Assembly: GCF_002205895.1 (NCBI RefSeq)
Contig: NZ_NJDE01000012.1
Coordinates: 31,696 to 95,695, forward strand
Direction: 5' to 3'
DNA length: 64,000 nucleotides
From: Saccharibacillus sp. O23
GTDB taxonomy: Bacteria > Bacillota > Bacilli > Paenibacillales > Paenibacillaceae
Part shown: positions 30,024-38,550 of the stretch, piece after piece
How positions within the stretch are numbered: position 1 is the stretch's first letter
How the letters are laid out: each line of letters begins with the position of its first letter
Position numbers and translations under genes: made by a program
The notes under the pieces: model-generated
Databases searched by the model: none
The model's input: the letters and a program-made list of their open reading frames with translations, nothing else
What the model was told of the DNA's origin: nothing

Positions 30024-31094
30024 TTATTTGGCCGGCTGCCCGGACAGAGCCGCGAACGAAGACAGCACTTTTCCTTCGAAGTCGAACATCGTCAGATTCG
30101 CCCAATTGTTCGGATGCCCGACCGACCAGGTCGGCTGCGAAGGAATCCAAGCCGGTTCCCAATAATAGAAACCTTCGCCGAGTCCGTTCGGCACTTCGCG
30201 CACGATCGCGATCAGATCTTCCAGATATCGCTGCTGGCCTTGCGGAGAAGGCGGATATTCCGGCAGCGGCAGCAGTTCTTCCTTGCCGTTCATCACCCAG
30301 CGATAACCTTCCGGCTCTTCCAGCGTCCACGGATAAGCCGTTTCGACCACGTTGATCGGTTTGCCGTAACGCACGGCCAAATCGTTCAGGTTATCGCGCA
30401 GATCTCCCAACGTGCCGTGCCACCACGGATAGAACGATTGCCCGATCACGTCGAATTCGACGCCGAGCTGCTCGAAACGATCGAAAAATTTGCGGCTGGA
30501 CGCGTTGTCGCCGCCCCGGTCGATATGGATCATGATCCGAATATCCGGGCTCGCCGCGCGAACGGCTTCGATGCCCCGTTTGACCAGATTCGCGAACGTC
30601 GCCCAATTCTCGTCGGTATCGAATTCGTCGACGCCGACTCTGGCGTTATCCCACAGCATGCCGGGCGTGACCTCGTTGCCGACCTGTACCATGTCCGGCA
30701 GAGCGCCGGCTTCGGCAAGCGCCGCCAAGACTTCGGCCGTATAATCGTAGACCGCCTGCTCCAACTCAGCGCCGGACAGAGCTTCCCATGCCGCCGGTTT
30801 CCATTGGTTCGCCGGGTCGGCCCATTTGTCGGAATAATGGAAATCGAGCAGAAAAGCCATACCCAGCGCTTTGATGCGCTTGGCGATCGGAACGGTCCGT
30901 TCCAAGTTGCAGAATCCGCCGGCCGGATCGTTCCAAATGCGCAGCCGGACGGCATTCCCGCCTTTTTCCTTCAATAATTCCAGCAGATCGCGCTCGCGTC
31001 CGGCTTCGTCGTAATAGCGGCCGCCGCCGTGCTCGATCTCGTCCAGAAAAGAAACATCCATCCCGTAAATCATCGGTTGATCGGCTTTATGCAA
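30024..31094 (-). CDS. GH53 galactanase without signal peptide
   Basis: A second glycoside hydrolase family 53 enzyme, 356 residues, with acid/base E141 (QVGNE) and nucleophile E251 (NVVETAYPW). It shares the VRIRxW and LDFHYSDxWADP family motifs with its neighbour but has no signal peptide, so it probably acts in the cytoplasm on imported galacto-oligosaccharides. It starts 24 bases after the solute-binding gene. Tandem GH53 genes, one secreted and one internal, suggest a two-step breakdown: external cutting, uptake, then internal cutting. The uptake step is inferred only. Confidence 0.9.
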   Translation of the reverse strand: MHKADQPMIYGMDVSFLDEIEHGGGRYYDEAGRERDLLELLKEKGGNAVRLRIWNDPAGGFCNLERTVPIAKRIKALGMAFLLDFHYSDKWADPANQWKPAAWEALSGAELEQAVYDYTAEVLAALAEAGALPDMVQVGNEVTPGMLWDNARVGVDEFDTDENWATFANLVKRGIEAVRAASPDIRIMIHIDRGGDNASSRKFFDRFEQLGVEFDVIGQSFYPWWHGTLGDLRDNLNDLAVRYGKPINVVETAYPWTLEEPEGYRWVMNGKEELLPLPEYPPSPQGQQRYLEDLIAIVREVPNGLGEGFYYWEPAWIPSQPTWSVGHPNNWANLTMFDFEGKVLSSFAALSGQPAK

Positions 31095-31118
31095 AACAAG
31101 ATTCCTCCGCTCCCGTTG

Positions 31119-32795
31119 TTATTTGACCGTGTCGTACCAAGCGTTCACTTCCTGCGTGATCTTCTCTCCGCCGCCCGAATTCCACGACTTCACGAACGCG
31201 TCGAACGCGTCCATGGAACTTTTGCCGTAGATGATCTCGTTAAACACTTGATTTTCCATCTTGTTCAAGTAATCGAGCCTAGACTTCATGGTTGCGGTCG
31301 TCGGTCCCGTGAACAGATTTTTCTTCGAAATCTCTTCTTGAGCGAGCAGGATTTTGGCGGCTGCCGGCGTTTCTTTGCCGTAGTTGAGCGCGACGTCTTT
31401 CTCCAGCTTCGTGACCGGTTCTTTGCCGTCGGCCAGATTCATCAACGCTTTCATCTGGGCATCCGGAATACGCGCCCCGTCGTGCACCAGCAGATACAAG
31501 GTCACGTTCACGTAACCGCCGTCGATCTGCTCGCCCGGAATCGGCCGGCCTTTGTCGTCGAGCTTGTAATCGTAACCTTCGAACAGACCGTAATCGTAAG
31601 GGCTGCCCGGCTTCGGATCGGCATAATTGTCGAACAAATAATTCTGGTACGTGAAAAAGGCTTCGGGATGCTTCATGTCTTTTTTGATCAAAATGACGCC
31701 GTTGGAGAACTTGGTGCCGTGGCGCATGGCGGTGCCGTCCGGTCCTGTCGGAATCATGATCGGTTTCCACACGGCGGTCGGCACGTTCTTGGCGGTGTCC
31801 TGCAGCGGCCAGCCGCTCATCCAATACGGACCGGGTATGATGCCCGCCGTGCCCGCGACCGCCGGTTCCGACGTCTTGTTCTCGTCCCACAGCGCCGCTT
31901 CCGCCGGAATATACCCTTTGGCATGCCATTCGTTCAGTTTCGCCAAGCCCTGCTTCATCGCCGGATTGACCGAACCGTATTCCAGCTTGCCGTCCGCGGT
32001 CAGGTTCCACTGCTGCGGCAGCGTGCCGTAAGCCCCGAAGATCCAAGACGGATCGCCCATCCACGTGTTCATCGACGTCTTGAACCCGAGGCTGAGCGGG
32101 ATGACTTGATCCGGCTTCAGTCCGTCGGGATTCTGATTTTTGAACGCGTCCATGACTTTCTCCAGCTCGTCGATCGTTTTCGGAGCTTGAAGATTCAGCT
32201 TATCGAGCCAATCTTGACGAATCCAGAGCAGATAATCGTTGTTATAAGCGTAGTCCAGAATCGGAATGCCCATGCGCTTCCCGTCGCGGGTATACGGATT
32301 CCAGATATTCGGGTCCAGCTCCATCGCTTTTTTCCACGTATCCGAAGCGTATTTGTCGAACAAAGGTCCCGCTTCCTGATACATGCCGGAATCGATCAGA
32401 TCCTGCGCGAGCAGATCGTCGCCGACCGTTACGATCTCCGGCATCTCCTGACCGGACGACATGGCGAGCCTCATCTTGGTGACGAACGCGCCGTTGGTAT
32501 CGGTCACCGACCAGAGCGACTTGATCTCGATGCCGAACTTCTCTTTCGCCCATTTGGTCGCCACGCTGTTTTCGATGCTTTCGCCGTTCTTGAATTTGGC
32601 GATCGGATTGATGCCCCATGCGGTGGTGAGCGTTACCGGCGGATCGTATTTTTCTTTGTATGCGTTTTCAACAGTCGGCGTATCGGAACTCTCCGCCGTT
32701 TTTTCGCCGCTTGCTCCGCCGCCGCACCCGCTTAACATCAGACCCGCGCATAACGCGAGCAGGCCCCCTTTGATTCCCCATGCTTTTTTGTTCAA
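31119..32795 (-). CDS. ABC sugar-binding lipoprotein (LplA/LipO type)
   Basis: Extracellular solute-binding protein of 558 residues, at the size typical of the large Paenibacillus LipO/LplA group. The signal peptide ends in the lipobox LSGC (C about 24), giving a lipid-anchored protein. It heads a three-gene operon with two galactanases, so galacto-oligosaccharide binding is a fair inference. The LplB- and YtcP-type permeases that normally sit beside such a protein are missing in this window, as is an ATPase, so it must borrow membrane components encoded elsewhere. Confidence 0.88.
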   Translation of the reverse strand: MNKKAWGIKGGLLALCAGLMLSGCGGGASGEKTAESSDTPTVENAYKEKYDPPVTLTTAWGINPIAKFKNGESIENSVATKWAKEKFGIEIKSLWSVTDTNGAFVTKMRLAMSSGQEMPEIVTVGDDLLAQDLIDSGMYQEAGPLFDKYASDTWKKAMELDPNIWNPYTRDGKRMGIPILDYAYNNDYLLWIRQDWLDKLNLQAPKTIDELEKVMDAFKNQNPDGLKPDQVIPLSLGFKTSMNTWMGDPSWIFGAYGTLPQQWNLTADGKLEYGSVNPAMKQGLAKLNEWHAKGYIPAEAALWDENKTSEPAVAGTAGIIPGPYWMSGWPLQDTAKNVPTAVWKPIMIPTGPDGTAMRHGTKFSNGVILIKKDMKHPEAFFTYQNYLFDNYADPKPGSPYDYGLFEGYDYKLDDKGRPIPGEQIDGGYVNVTLYLLVHDGARIPDAQMKALMNLADGKEPVTKLEKDVALNYGKETPAAAKILLAQEEISKKNLFTGPTTATMKSRLDYLNKMENQVFNEIIYGKSSMDAFDAFVKSWNSGGGEKITQEVNAWYDTVK

Positions 32796-32941
32796 ATCTT
32801 CCCCTCCCCGAGAATGAAGTGCCTTCCCTATTATTGTAAATGCCTCTGTCTCGCCGAGCCTATGTTACATCTCCAACATTTCTGCACCTTTCGCAACCTT
32901 CTTGCGGCCGCCGCCTCCGTTTTTCGACTCGCACGCAAAAA

Positions 32942-32985
32942 AAGACCGAAAAAGAAAGCCTCTTCGGGCTTTCGATTTCGGTCTT
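32942..32985 (-). terminator. Terminator of the sigma factor gene
   Basis: AAGACCGAAA and AAAGCC arms pair with GGGCTTT and TTTCGGTCTT, with a T run on the minus strand, 28 bases after the sigma gene's stop. Confidence 0.85.
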
Positions 32986-33013
32986 GAACGCTCTGCGAAA
33001 GCAGCGCGATTTC

Positions 33014-33904
33014 CTATTCCAAGTAACCTTTGAGAATCTTGCTGCGGCTCGGGTGTCTCAGCTTGCGGAGCGCTTTCGCTTCGATCTGACGAATCCGTTC
33101 GCGGGTGACGCCAAACTCTTTGCCCACTTCTTCGAGCGTGCGGGCGCGTCCGTCTTCAAGGCCGAAACGCAAACGCAGCACGTTCTCTTCGCGTTCCGTC
33201 AGCGTATCGAGAACTTCTTCCAACTGCTCGCGCAGCAGGCCCGCTTCCGCGAACTTCGAAGGCGCGATCGCTTCTTTGTCTTCGATGAAGTCGCCGAGCT
33301 TGGAATCCTGTTCGTCGCCGATCGGCGTCTCGATCGAGACCGGATCTTGAGCGATCTTCATGATGTCGCGGATTTTCTCTTCCGTCATCTCCATCGCTTT
33401 GGCGAGTTCTTCGACGGACGGTTCGCGGCCCAGTTCTTGCAGCATCTGACGCGAGACTCTCATGAACTTGTTCATCGTCTCGACCATGTGCACGGGAATG
33501 CGGATCGTTCTGGCTTGGTCGGCCAGCGCGCGCGTAATGGCTTGGCGAATCCACCAAGTCGCGTAAGTACTGAATTTGAAGCCTTTGGTGTGGTCGAATT
33601 TCTCTACGGCTTTGATCAAGCCCATATTGCCTTCTTGAATCAGGTCAAGCAGCATCATGCCGCGGCCGACATAACGTCTGGCGATACTGACCACGAGACG
33701 CAGGTTCGCTTCGGCCAAGCGGCGTTTCGCTTCTTCGTCTCCTTGCACGATACGCTCCGCAAGAGAAATCTCTTCGTTCGCGGACAGAAGGGGCGTGCGC
33801 CCGATCTCCTTCAGGTACATCCGTACGGAGTCGTCGCTTCCCGCGCCGGTTAGAACGGCCTCTTCCGGAATCTGAGCGGATTCGGTTTCCAGGTTTCGAT
33901 CCAT
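33014..33904 (-). CDS. SigA-like RNA polymerase sigma factor lacking region 1.1
   Basis: Sigma-70 family factor of 296 residues, against about 370 for SigA. Regions 1.2 to 4.2 are nearly SigA-like: [15 protein letters not shown] (1.2), [18 protein letters not shown] and [12 protein letters not shown] (2), IRIPVHMVE (3.0), and [22 protein letters not shown] (4.2) in parts. The autoinhibitory, acidic region 1.1 is missing. The gene is monocistronic and not beside dnaG, where the housekeeping rpoD normally lies, so it is probably a second, group-2 factor that recognises SigA-type promoters. A promoter at 34053-34081 gives a leader of about 140 bases. It could instead be the only SigA, which a genome search would settle. 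Confidence 0.88.
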   Translation of the reverse strand: MDRNLETESAQIPEEAVLTGAGSDDSVRMYLKEIGRTPLLSANEEISLAERIVQGDEEAKRRLAEANLRLVVSIARRYVGRGMMLLDLIQEGNMGLIKAVEKFDHTKGFKFSTYATWWIRQAITRALADQARTIRIPVHMVETMNKFMRVSRQMLQELGREPSVEELAKAMEMTEEKIRDIMKIAQDPVSIETPIGDEQDSKLGDFIEDKEAIAPSKFAEAGLLREQLEEVLDTLTEREENVLRLRFGLEDGRARTLEEVGKEFGVTRERIRQIEAKALRKLRHPSRSKILKGYLE

Positions 33905-33980
33905 ATATAGTTTCCCCTTCCCAACAGAAATTGAGGTCTGACTCCCTAAATATCATCATTTTATTCGTCGTAAAAAGGAT

Positions 33981-34009
33981 TTGACAATAAAATCAATCCG
34001 TGCTATGAT
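33981..34009 (+). promoter_or_regulatory. Plus-strand SigA-type promoter opposing the sigma gene
   Basis: TTGACA (33981-33986) and TATGAT (34004-34009) with a 17-base spacer, pointing away from the sigma gene into a gene-free stretch that ends in a terminator. Confidence 0.7.
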
Positions 34010-34015
34010 TTTAAT

Positions 34016-34100
34016 ATATTTGTTTATAATAACTAAATTACGGACAGCTATTAGTATAACATCTTTTCCGATGGAAATCAACCGGGAAAGATGTTTTTTA
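34016..34100 (+). ncRNA. Candidate small RNA, antisense to the sigma gene leader
   Basis: A transcript from the promoter at 33981-34009 would end at the intrinsic terminator formed by AACATCTTTTCC (34058-34069), a 14-base loop, GGGAAAGATGTT (34084-34095) and TTTTA. That gives an RNA of about 85 nt with no credible reading frame, complementary to the predicted 5' leader of the sigma factor mRNA. Read-through would stop at 34133-34176. Based on promoter and terminator only. Confidence 0.4.
34053..34081 (-). promoter_or_regulatory. SigA-type promoter of the sigma factor gene
   Basis: On the minus strand TTGATT (34076-34081) and TATACT (34053-34058), with a 17-base spacer. The spacer overlaps the terminator hairpin used by the opposite strand. 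Confidence 0.68.
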
Positions 34101-34132
34101 TTGCTCTTATTTGCACTCTTTACGATTAACGC

Positions 34133-34176
34133 AAAAAACGCTTTTCGAATCCCTCAGGAGACGAAAAGCGTTTTTT
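34133..34176. terminator. Bidirectional terminator
   Basis: AAAAAACGCTTTTCG (34133-34147) pairs perfectly with CGAAAAGCGTTTTTT (34162-34176). It ends the five-gene ABC operon on the minus strand. Confidence 0.92.
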
Positions 34177-34188
34177 ATTTGGAAAAAT

Positions 34189-34947
34189 TTATTCGATTCG
34201 CACTTTGCGGTCGATCATTCGGGCGGTCGCCCATACGAACAATACGATGACGACGAGTTCGAACAAATAAACGGACACGCCTGCCGCCGATTCGCTGCCC
34301 GGCATCGTGATGCTCGATTGATTGTCCGCGCGAAAGCCGGTTAACGGACTGCTGCCCAGACCGCCGAAAAAGCTGTTCTCCGCCGCGGAAATCAAACTGC
34401 TGAGCACGAGAACCATGCCGAGCGCGATAAGAGCGCGTCCTTTGACATTGAGGCTTTCCATCACCGACATGACCAGCAGCAGCATCGTCTGCAGGAATAG
34501 GCTTCCCCAGAGCAGGATGAACGCGATGCCGATCGGCAGCGGAAGCGGCGAGTACCACTCGATCTTGACGATCCCTGTCTGAATCAGCTTTTCCAACGTG
34601 CCGTTCGCGTCGTAATACAGAATTTGCAGCCCGCCGATCACCAGCATTACGGCATTGAGCAGCAGGGCATACAACAAGGACGCGCCGACGTACTGCAGGC
34701 TGCCGAGCGGAATCAGCCTGCGGCCGATAGAGCGGATATTGAGACGGAAAGCGTTGCAGGCCCCCATCAGAATAAGCAATGCGAAGATCGTATACGTAAC
34801 GAGACTTAATACGGCCGCGCCGTCGAGGCCCAGACCGATCTGCCTGCCGCCGATTTCGATCACCAGCAGCGCGACGATCAGAACAATCGCTCCTCCGATC
34901 AGCATGAACATATCCCGCTTCACATCGTATTTCAATAGTTTCAACAT
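34189..34947 (-). CDS. ABC transporter permease, ABC-2 type
   Basis: A 252-residue membrane protein with six predicted spans, last gene of the GntR-ABC operon. It overlaps the ATPase gene by seven bases. The arrangement GntR regulator, ATPase, permease matches YtrA-type transport clusters of Firmicutes, which respond to cell-wall antibiotics or export unknown compounds. No substrate motif. It ends just before the strong terminator at 34133-34176. Confidence 0.82.
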   Translation of the reverse strand: MLKLLKYDVKRDMFMLIGGAIVLIVALLVIEIGGRQIGLGLDGAAVLSLVTYTIFALLILMGACNAFRLNIRSIGRRLIPLGSLQYVGASLLYALLLNAVMLVIGGLQILYYDANGTLEKLIQTGIVKIEWYSPLPLPIGIAFILLWGSLFLQTMLLLVMSVMESLNVKGRALIALGMVLVLSSLISAAENSFFGGLGSSPLTGFRADNQSSITMPGSESAAGVSVYLFELVVIVLFVWATARMIDRKVRIE

Positions 34948-35642
34948 TCGGCATACACCTCTTTGAACAACTGGTCGACGCTTTTGCCGGACTCCATGCG
35001 AAGCTGCTCGACTTCGCGCTGAAGCAGCAGGCTTCCGTCGCGAATCATCAGCACTTCGTCGAAGATCCGCTCGATATCCGCGATCAGATGGGTCGAGACG
35101 ATCACGCTGCTGTCTTCTTCGTAAAATTCCACCAGCGCGTCGAGAATATGGTCCCGCGCCACGGGATCGACGCCGCCGATCGGCTCGTCGAGCAAGTAGA
35201 GCGAAGAGCGGCGCGACAAGGCGAGCGTCAACTGCAAACGTTCCTGCATGCCTTTGGAAAGAGTCGAAGCTTTATCCCGTCGGGACAGCTTCATGAATTC
35301 CAACATCCGTTTCGATTTGTCCGGATCGTAGTCGGCGAAGAAATCGCGTTGAAAATCGAGGGCTTCGCCTACGGTCATCCATTTCTCGAACTGCGGCCGG
35401 TCCGGCATGAACGAGACGAGCGCTTTCGACGCTTTGCCCGGCTCATGGCCAAGAACGCGGATCTTTCCGGAATCGGGCCGGTTCAAGCCTGCCGCGAGGC
35501 GCAAGAGCGTCGACTTGCCGCTGCCGTTGCTGCCGAGCAGGCCGACGATGCGTCCCGGTTCGATCGTCAGCGCAATATCGCGAAGCGCCGCTTTTTTGCC
35601 GTACGTTTTGTTCACCGATTCGAATTCAAGCAGTGGTGCCAC
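34941..35642 (-). CDS. ABC transporter ATP-binding protein
   Basis: A 233-residue ATPase with Walker A GSNGSGKST (about residues 35-43), a signature-region LSKGMQERL (the usual SGG is KGM here), Walker B YLLDEPIGG and a switch histidine in VSTHL. The LSKGM variant is common in YtrB/BcrA-like exporters. It overlaps the GntR gene upstream by 17 bases and the permease downstream by seven, a tightly coupled unit that powers the 252-residue permease. Confidence 0.88.
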   Translation of the reverse strand: MAPLLEFESVNKTYGKKAALRDIALTIEPGRIVGLLGSNGSGKSTLLRLAAGLNRPDSGKIRVLGHEPGKASKALVSFMPDRPQFEKWMTVGEALDFQRDFFADYDPDKSKRMLEFMKLSRRDKASTLSKGMQERLQLTLALSRRSSLYLLDEPIGGVDPVARDHILDALVEFYEEDSSVIVSTHLIADIERIFDEVLMIRDGSLLLQREVEQLRMESGKSVDQLFKEVYAEC

Positions 35643-36030
35643 GCGAACTTCCCCCTTCTTCGGACCGGACCTCTTCTACCGACTCCGCCACGATCTTCAC
35701 GATATTGTCGTTGTCGAATCCCAGCTCCCTCATTCCGCCGATAAAACGTTCCAGCAGTTCGGCAGCCATCTCTTTTTTGATCGCCATAATCTTCTCATCC
35801 TCGCTTGTCACGAACCGGCCCAGGCCGCGTCGGCTCTCCGCCACGCCTTCCCGTTCGAGTTCCTGAAACGTACGCTGAATCGTATTCGGATTGATCTTCA
35901 GTTCGGCGGCCAGATCGCGCACCGAAGGAATCTTCTCTCCGGGACCCAGCTTGCCCGTCACGATCTGCAGCTTGATGTAATTCATGATCTGCAGATAAAT
36001 CGGCAGATTGTTGTCGAATTCGATAGTCAC
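35626..36030 (-). CDS. GntR family regulator, YtrA subfamily
   Basis: A 134-residue regulator. The winged helix spans residues 8-75 (LPIYLQIMNYIKLQIVTG, then SVRDLAAELKINPNTIQRTF in two pieces). The C-terminal part is only about 55 residues and helical, as in the YtrA subgroup, and has no large effector domain. It lies inside the operon, between two ATPase-permease pairs. The likely operator is the 10-bp inverted repeat over the operon promoter (37819-37860). Ligand unknown. Confidence 0.9.
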   Translation of the reverse strand: MTIEFDNNLPIYLQIMNYIKLQIVTGKLGPGEKIPSVRDLAAELKINPNTIQRTFQELEREGVAESRRGLGRFVTSEDEKIMAIKKEMAAELLERFIGGMRELGFDNDNIVKIVAESVEEVRSEEGGSSRGTTA

Positions 36031-36089
36031 GTCTGACGTTCACACCTTTCCCCGTGCCGGAACGCTGAAACGCTCCTCATTCGGCTCGA

Positions 36090-36842
36090 TCAGGCCATGT
36101 CCCGGCGTCTGAACACAGTATACCCCGCGGCCAAGAACAGCGCCATGTATACGGCCAGCACGATCAAGGAAAATCCGACCGACATGCCCGGAAGCGGCGG
36201 GCCCATCGTCGAATACACGGACAGATTCGCGTTCGGGAACAGCACGTATTTGTAGAAATCTTTGAAGACCATCAGACCGCCGAACATCGTTCCCGCCAGC
36301 CCTACGCCGATCGCCACGCCCGTCGAACGGGTCAGCGCGCCGATCATGAACGCCATCGTCGCGTATACGGTCGAATAGACGAATCCGTACGCGCCTTCTC
36401 TCAGCGCGTTCAACCATTGTTCGCCCGTGCTGCCGAAGCCGAACGCCAGACCGCCCGATACGTACAGCGCCGCTCCGGCGACCAACATCATCATCAGCGT
36501 GTAGAGAAGCACGGCCGCGTATTTCGCGGCGAAGATCTCGCCTCGGCTTCGCGAGCGGATCAGCAGAAACTTGATCGTGCCCTGCGCGTGTTCCTGCGCG
36601 ATGATCCCCGCCGTGCCGACGATCGACAGAATCGCGATAAATTGCCCCATTCCCGAAGCGCCCCACATTCCGGCCAGATAAGAAGCGCCGGAGCCGAGCT
36701 CGGAGACGGTCGACGAGAACTTGTACAGCATGAACGTGATCAGGGCGGCGATCGCGGCCATCATGGCGACGGGTACCCAGAAGCTTCTTTTTTTCGTCAG
36801 TTTCAGCCATTCGTTCTGCACCAATCTTGTCCAATTACGCAA
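36090..36842 (-). CDS. ABC transporter permease, ABC-2/NatB type
   Basis: A 250-residue protein with six membrane spans, starting with the cytoplasmic LVQNEWLKLTKKRSF segment typical of ABC-2 permeases of the bacitracin/lantibiotic-resistance group. It overlaps the ATPase gene upstream by eight bases, forming a coupled transporter pair. A gap of 59 bases separates it from the GntR gene. By family resemblance it may export peptides or protect against antimicrobial peptides; this is not proven by the sequence. Confidence 0.86.
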   Translation of the reverse strand: MRNWTRLVQNEWLKLTKKRSFWVPVAMMAAIAALITFMLYKFSSTVSELGSGASYLAGMWGASGMGQFIAILSIVGTAGIIAQEHAQGTIKFLLIRSRSRGEIFAAKYAAVLLYTLMMMLVAGAALYVSGGLAFGFGSTGEQWLNALREGAYGFVYSTVYATMAFMIGALTRSTGVAIGVGLAGTMFGGLMVFKDFYKYVLFPNANLSVYSTMGPPLPGMSVGFSLIVLAVYMALFLAAGYTVFRRRDMA

Positions 36843-37803
36843 TTTGATTGCCTCCCGTCCATTGCAAGAATTCGTCTTCCAGCGATTTTTTCGTTTCCGA
36901 AATCCGGTAGATCGCGATATCCGCGCCGCGGAGCGCGTCGATCAACGTCGTCATCTCTCCGTCCGCCGCCAAGACGATCACTTCGCGTTCCGCTTCGCGC
37001 GTCTCTTTTACTTCCACGCCGTCCAACTGTTCCAACACCTGCTTCGCTTCGCCGAGCCGATCGACCCGAACGCGCAGTTCCGGCCGTTCCTGCCCGATTC
37101 CCGAGGCGCCGATCGCGCGTTCGGTTACTAAGCGGCCGCTTTGGATCACGACGACCCGCGTGCACATCTGCTCGATCTCCGACAGCAGATGACTGGACAC
37201 GAGGACGGCGATCCCTTCGGAGAACGCGATTTTCTTCAGATAATCCCGCATTTCCCGAATGCCTGCCGGATCGAGGCCGTTCGTCGGTTCGTCCAGAATC
37301 AGCAGCTTAGGCCGATCCAGCAGCGCCTGCGCGATTCCGAGCCGCTGACGCATGCCGAGCGAATAGGCTTTGACTTTTTTGTGCAGCGCTTCTTGAAGGC
37401 CCAGCAGCGCGATCACTTCGGCAATCCGTTCTTCGGTCACCGAATCCGTCATTCTTGCGGCCTGCTTCAGATTGTCGTACCCGCTCATGTACGGATAGAA
37501 TTCCGGGTTTTCGATAATGGCTCCCACTTGCACGATCGCGTCCTTGAAGTCGCTCCGGATGCTGCGTCCGGCGATACGAACATCGCCTTCGCTGATCTTG
37601 ATCAGACCGGTCATCATGCGGATCGCCGTCGTCTTGCCGGCTCCGTTCGGTCCCAGCAGTCCTACGATCTCGCCGCGTCTGACGTCGAAAGAAAGCTTGT
37701 CCACGATCGTCTTCCTGCCTATGGTCTTGCTGACATCCCGAAGCCGAAGTACCGGTTCTTCACCTCCGGCTTGCGCGGGCTTGCCCGATTGCGTCGTCGT
37801 CAT
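36835..37803 (-). CDS. ABC transporter ATP-binding protein, BcrA-like
   Basis: A 322-residue ATPase with Walker A GPNGAGKTT, signature YSLGMRQRLGIA, Walker B LLILDEPTNGLDP and a switch histidine in VSSHL. The C-terminal 90 residues form the extension seen in BcrA/drug-export ATPases. ATG 37803 follows GGAGGGATCACGC; an upstream in-frame ATG is less well placed. First gene of the five-gene operon, directly behind the GntR-type operator. Confidence 0.9.
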   Translation of the reverse strand: MTTTQSGKPAQAGGEEPVLRLRDVSKTIGRKTIVDKLSFDVRRGEIVGLLGPNGAGKTTAIRMMTGLIKISEGDVRIAGRSIRSDFKDAIVQVGAIIENPEFYPYMSGYDNLKQAARMTDSVTEERIAEVIALLGLQEALHKKVKAYSLGMRQRLGIAQALLDRPKLLILDEPTNGLDPAGIREMRDYLKKIAFSEGIAVLVSSHLLSEIEQMCTRVVVIQSGRLVTERAIGASGIGQERPELRVRVDRLGEAKQVLEQLDGVEVKETREAEREVIVLAADGEMTTLIDALRGADIAIYRISETKKSLEDEFLQWTGGNQIA

Positions 37804-37818
37804 GCGTGATCCCTCCAT

Positions 37819-37860
37819 GTACTAGTGTTATATTTGTATAGTACACCGATACACTAGTAC
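37819..37860. promoter_or_regulatory. Inverted-repeat operator of the GntR-ABC operon
   Basis: GTACTAGTGT (37819-37828) and ACACTAGTAC (37851-37860) are perfect inverted copies spaced by 22 bases. They bracket the -10 of the operon promoter, so binding there would block transcription. The YtrA-type GntR protein is the obvious candidate. Confidence 0.65.
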
Positions 37861-37866
37861 TGTAAA
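37838..37866 (-). promoter_or_regulatory. SigA-type promoter of the GntR-ABC operon
   Basis: On the minus strand TTTACA (37861-37866) and TACTAT (37838-37843) with a 17-base spacer. Confidence 0.75.
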
Positions 37867-37941
37867 CCCTTTTTTCGAAATCTGTTCGAAAATCGATAGC
37901 ACGGTCGGCCTTTTCGTTCTCGCATTACGGGCTGCCGACAG

Positions 37942-37983
37942 CAAAAAAGCCCGCTTTCCCGAAAAGGGAAAACAGGCTTTTGC
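37942..37983 (-). terminator. Terminator after nrdR
   Basis: AAAAAGCCCGCTTTCCC pairs imperfectly with GGGAAAACAGGCTTTT, with T runs on the minus strand. Confidence 0.75.
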
Positions 37984-38010
37984 TTTTACGCGAAGACCGC
38001 GCCGATCGGA

Positions 38011-38490
38011 TCAACTTTCGATCTCGCCGTCTTTGGACAGCAGCGTCTTCAGTTCTTTCATGAACATGTTGATGTCTTTGAACTGCCGATATACCGAAGC
38101 AAAACGTACGTACGCGACTTCGTCCACCGGATACAATTCCTGCATCACCTGCTCGCCGATGCTGCGGCTCTCGATCTCGGCCACGGCAGTGTTGCGAAGC
38201 GAACGTTCGACCCGGGACACGATCGTCTCGAGCTGTTCGACCGATACCGGACGCTTCTCGCAGGCACGGATCAGACCGCGCAGAATCTTGTCGCGGCTGA
38301 ATTCTTCGCGGCTTCCGTCTTTTTTGATCACGATCAGCGGCGTCTCTTCCACCATCTCGAACGTCGTGAACCGTCGGCCGCAGCTCTCGCATTCCCGCCT
38401 TCTGCGGATCGACTTGTTTTCGTTGGCCGGCCTCGAATCCAGCACGCGCGTACCGCTGTAGTCGCAATAAGGGCATTTCAATTGCTTCAC
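38011..38490 (-). CDS. nrdR: Transcriptional repressor NrdR
   Basis: Represses ribonucleotide reductase genes when dATP/ATP occupy its ATP-cone. The 159 residues are standard for NrdR. The N-terminal zinc ribbon uses C6, C9, C34 and C37; the ATP-cone follows (about 50-140, with [16 protein letters not shown]). It lies downstream of polA-mutM-coaE and a lytic transglycosylase on the same strand, the order known from Bacillus relatives. Starts 60 bases after the transglycosylase gene's stop. Confidence 0.96.
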   Translation of the reverse strand: MKQLKCPYCDYSGTRVLDSRPANENKSIRRRRECESCGRRFTTFEMVEETPLIVIKKDGSREEFSRDKILRGLIRACEKRPVSVEQLETIVSRVERSLRNTAVAEIESRSIGEQVMQELYPVDEVAYVRFASVYRQFKDINMFMKELKTLLSKDGEIES

Positions 38491-38550
38491 TTCCTCTCGA
38501 CGGACTTCCGTTCTTCCTGGACTAGGCCGTTAACTGCGCGGCTTGCCGAT

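Noticed and set aside
33981..34250. 89-residue plus-strand frame over the sigma leader and terminator
   Set aside because: Runs through two terminator hairpins and into the 3' end of the ABC permease gene; no ribosome site. The candidate small RNA there ends earlier.
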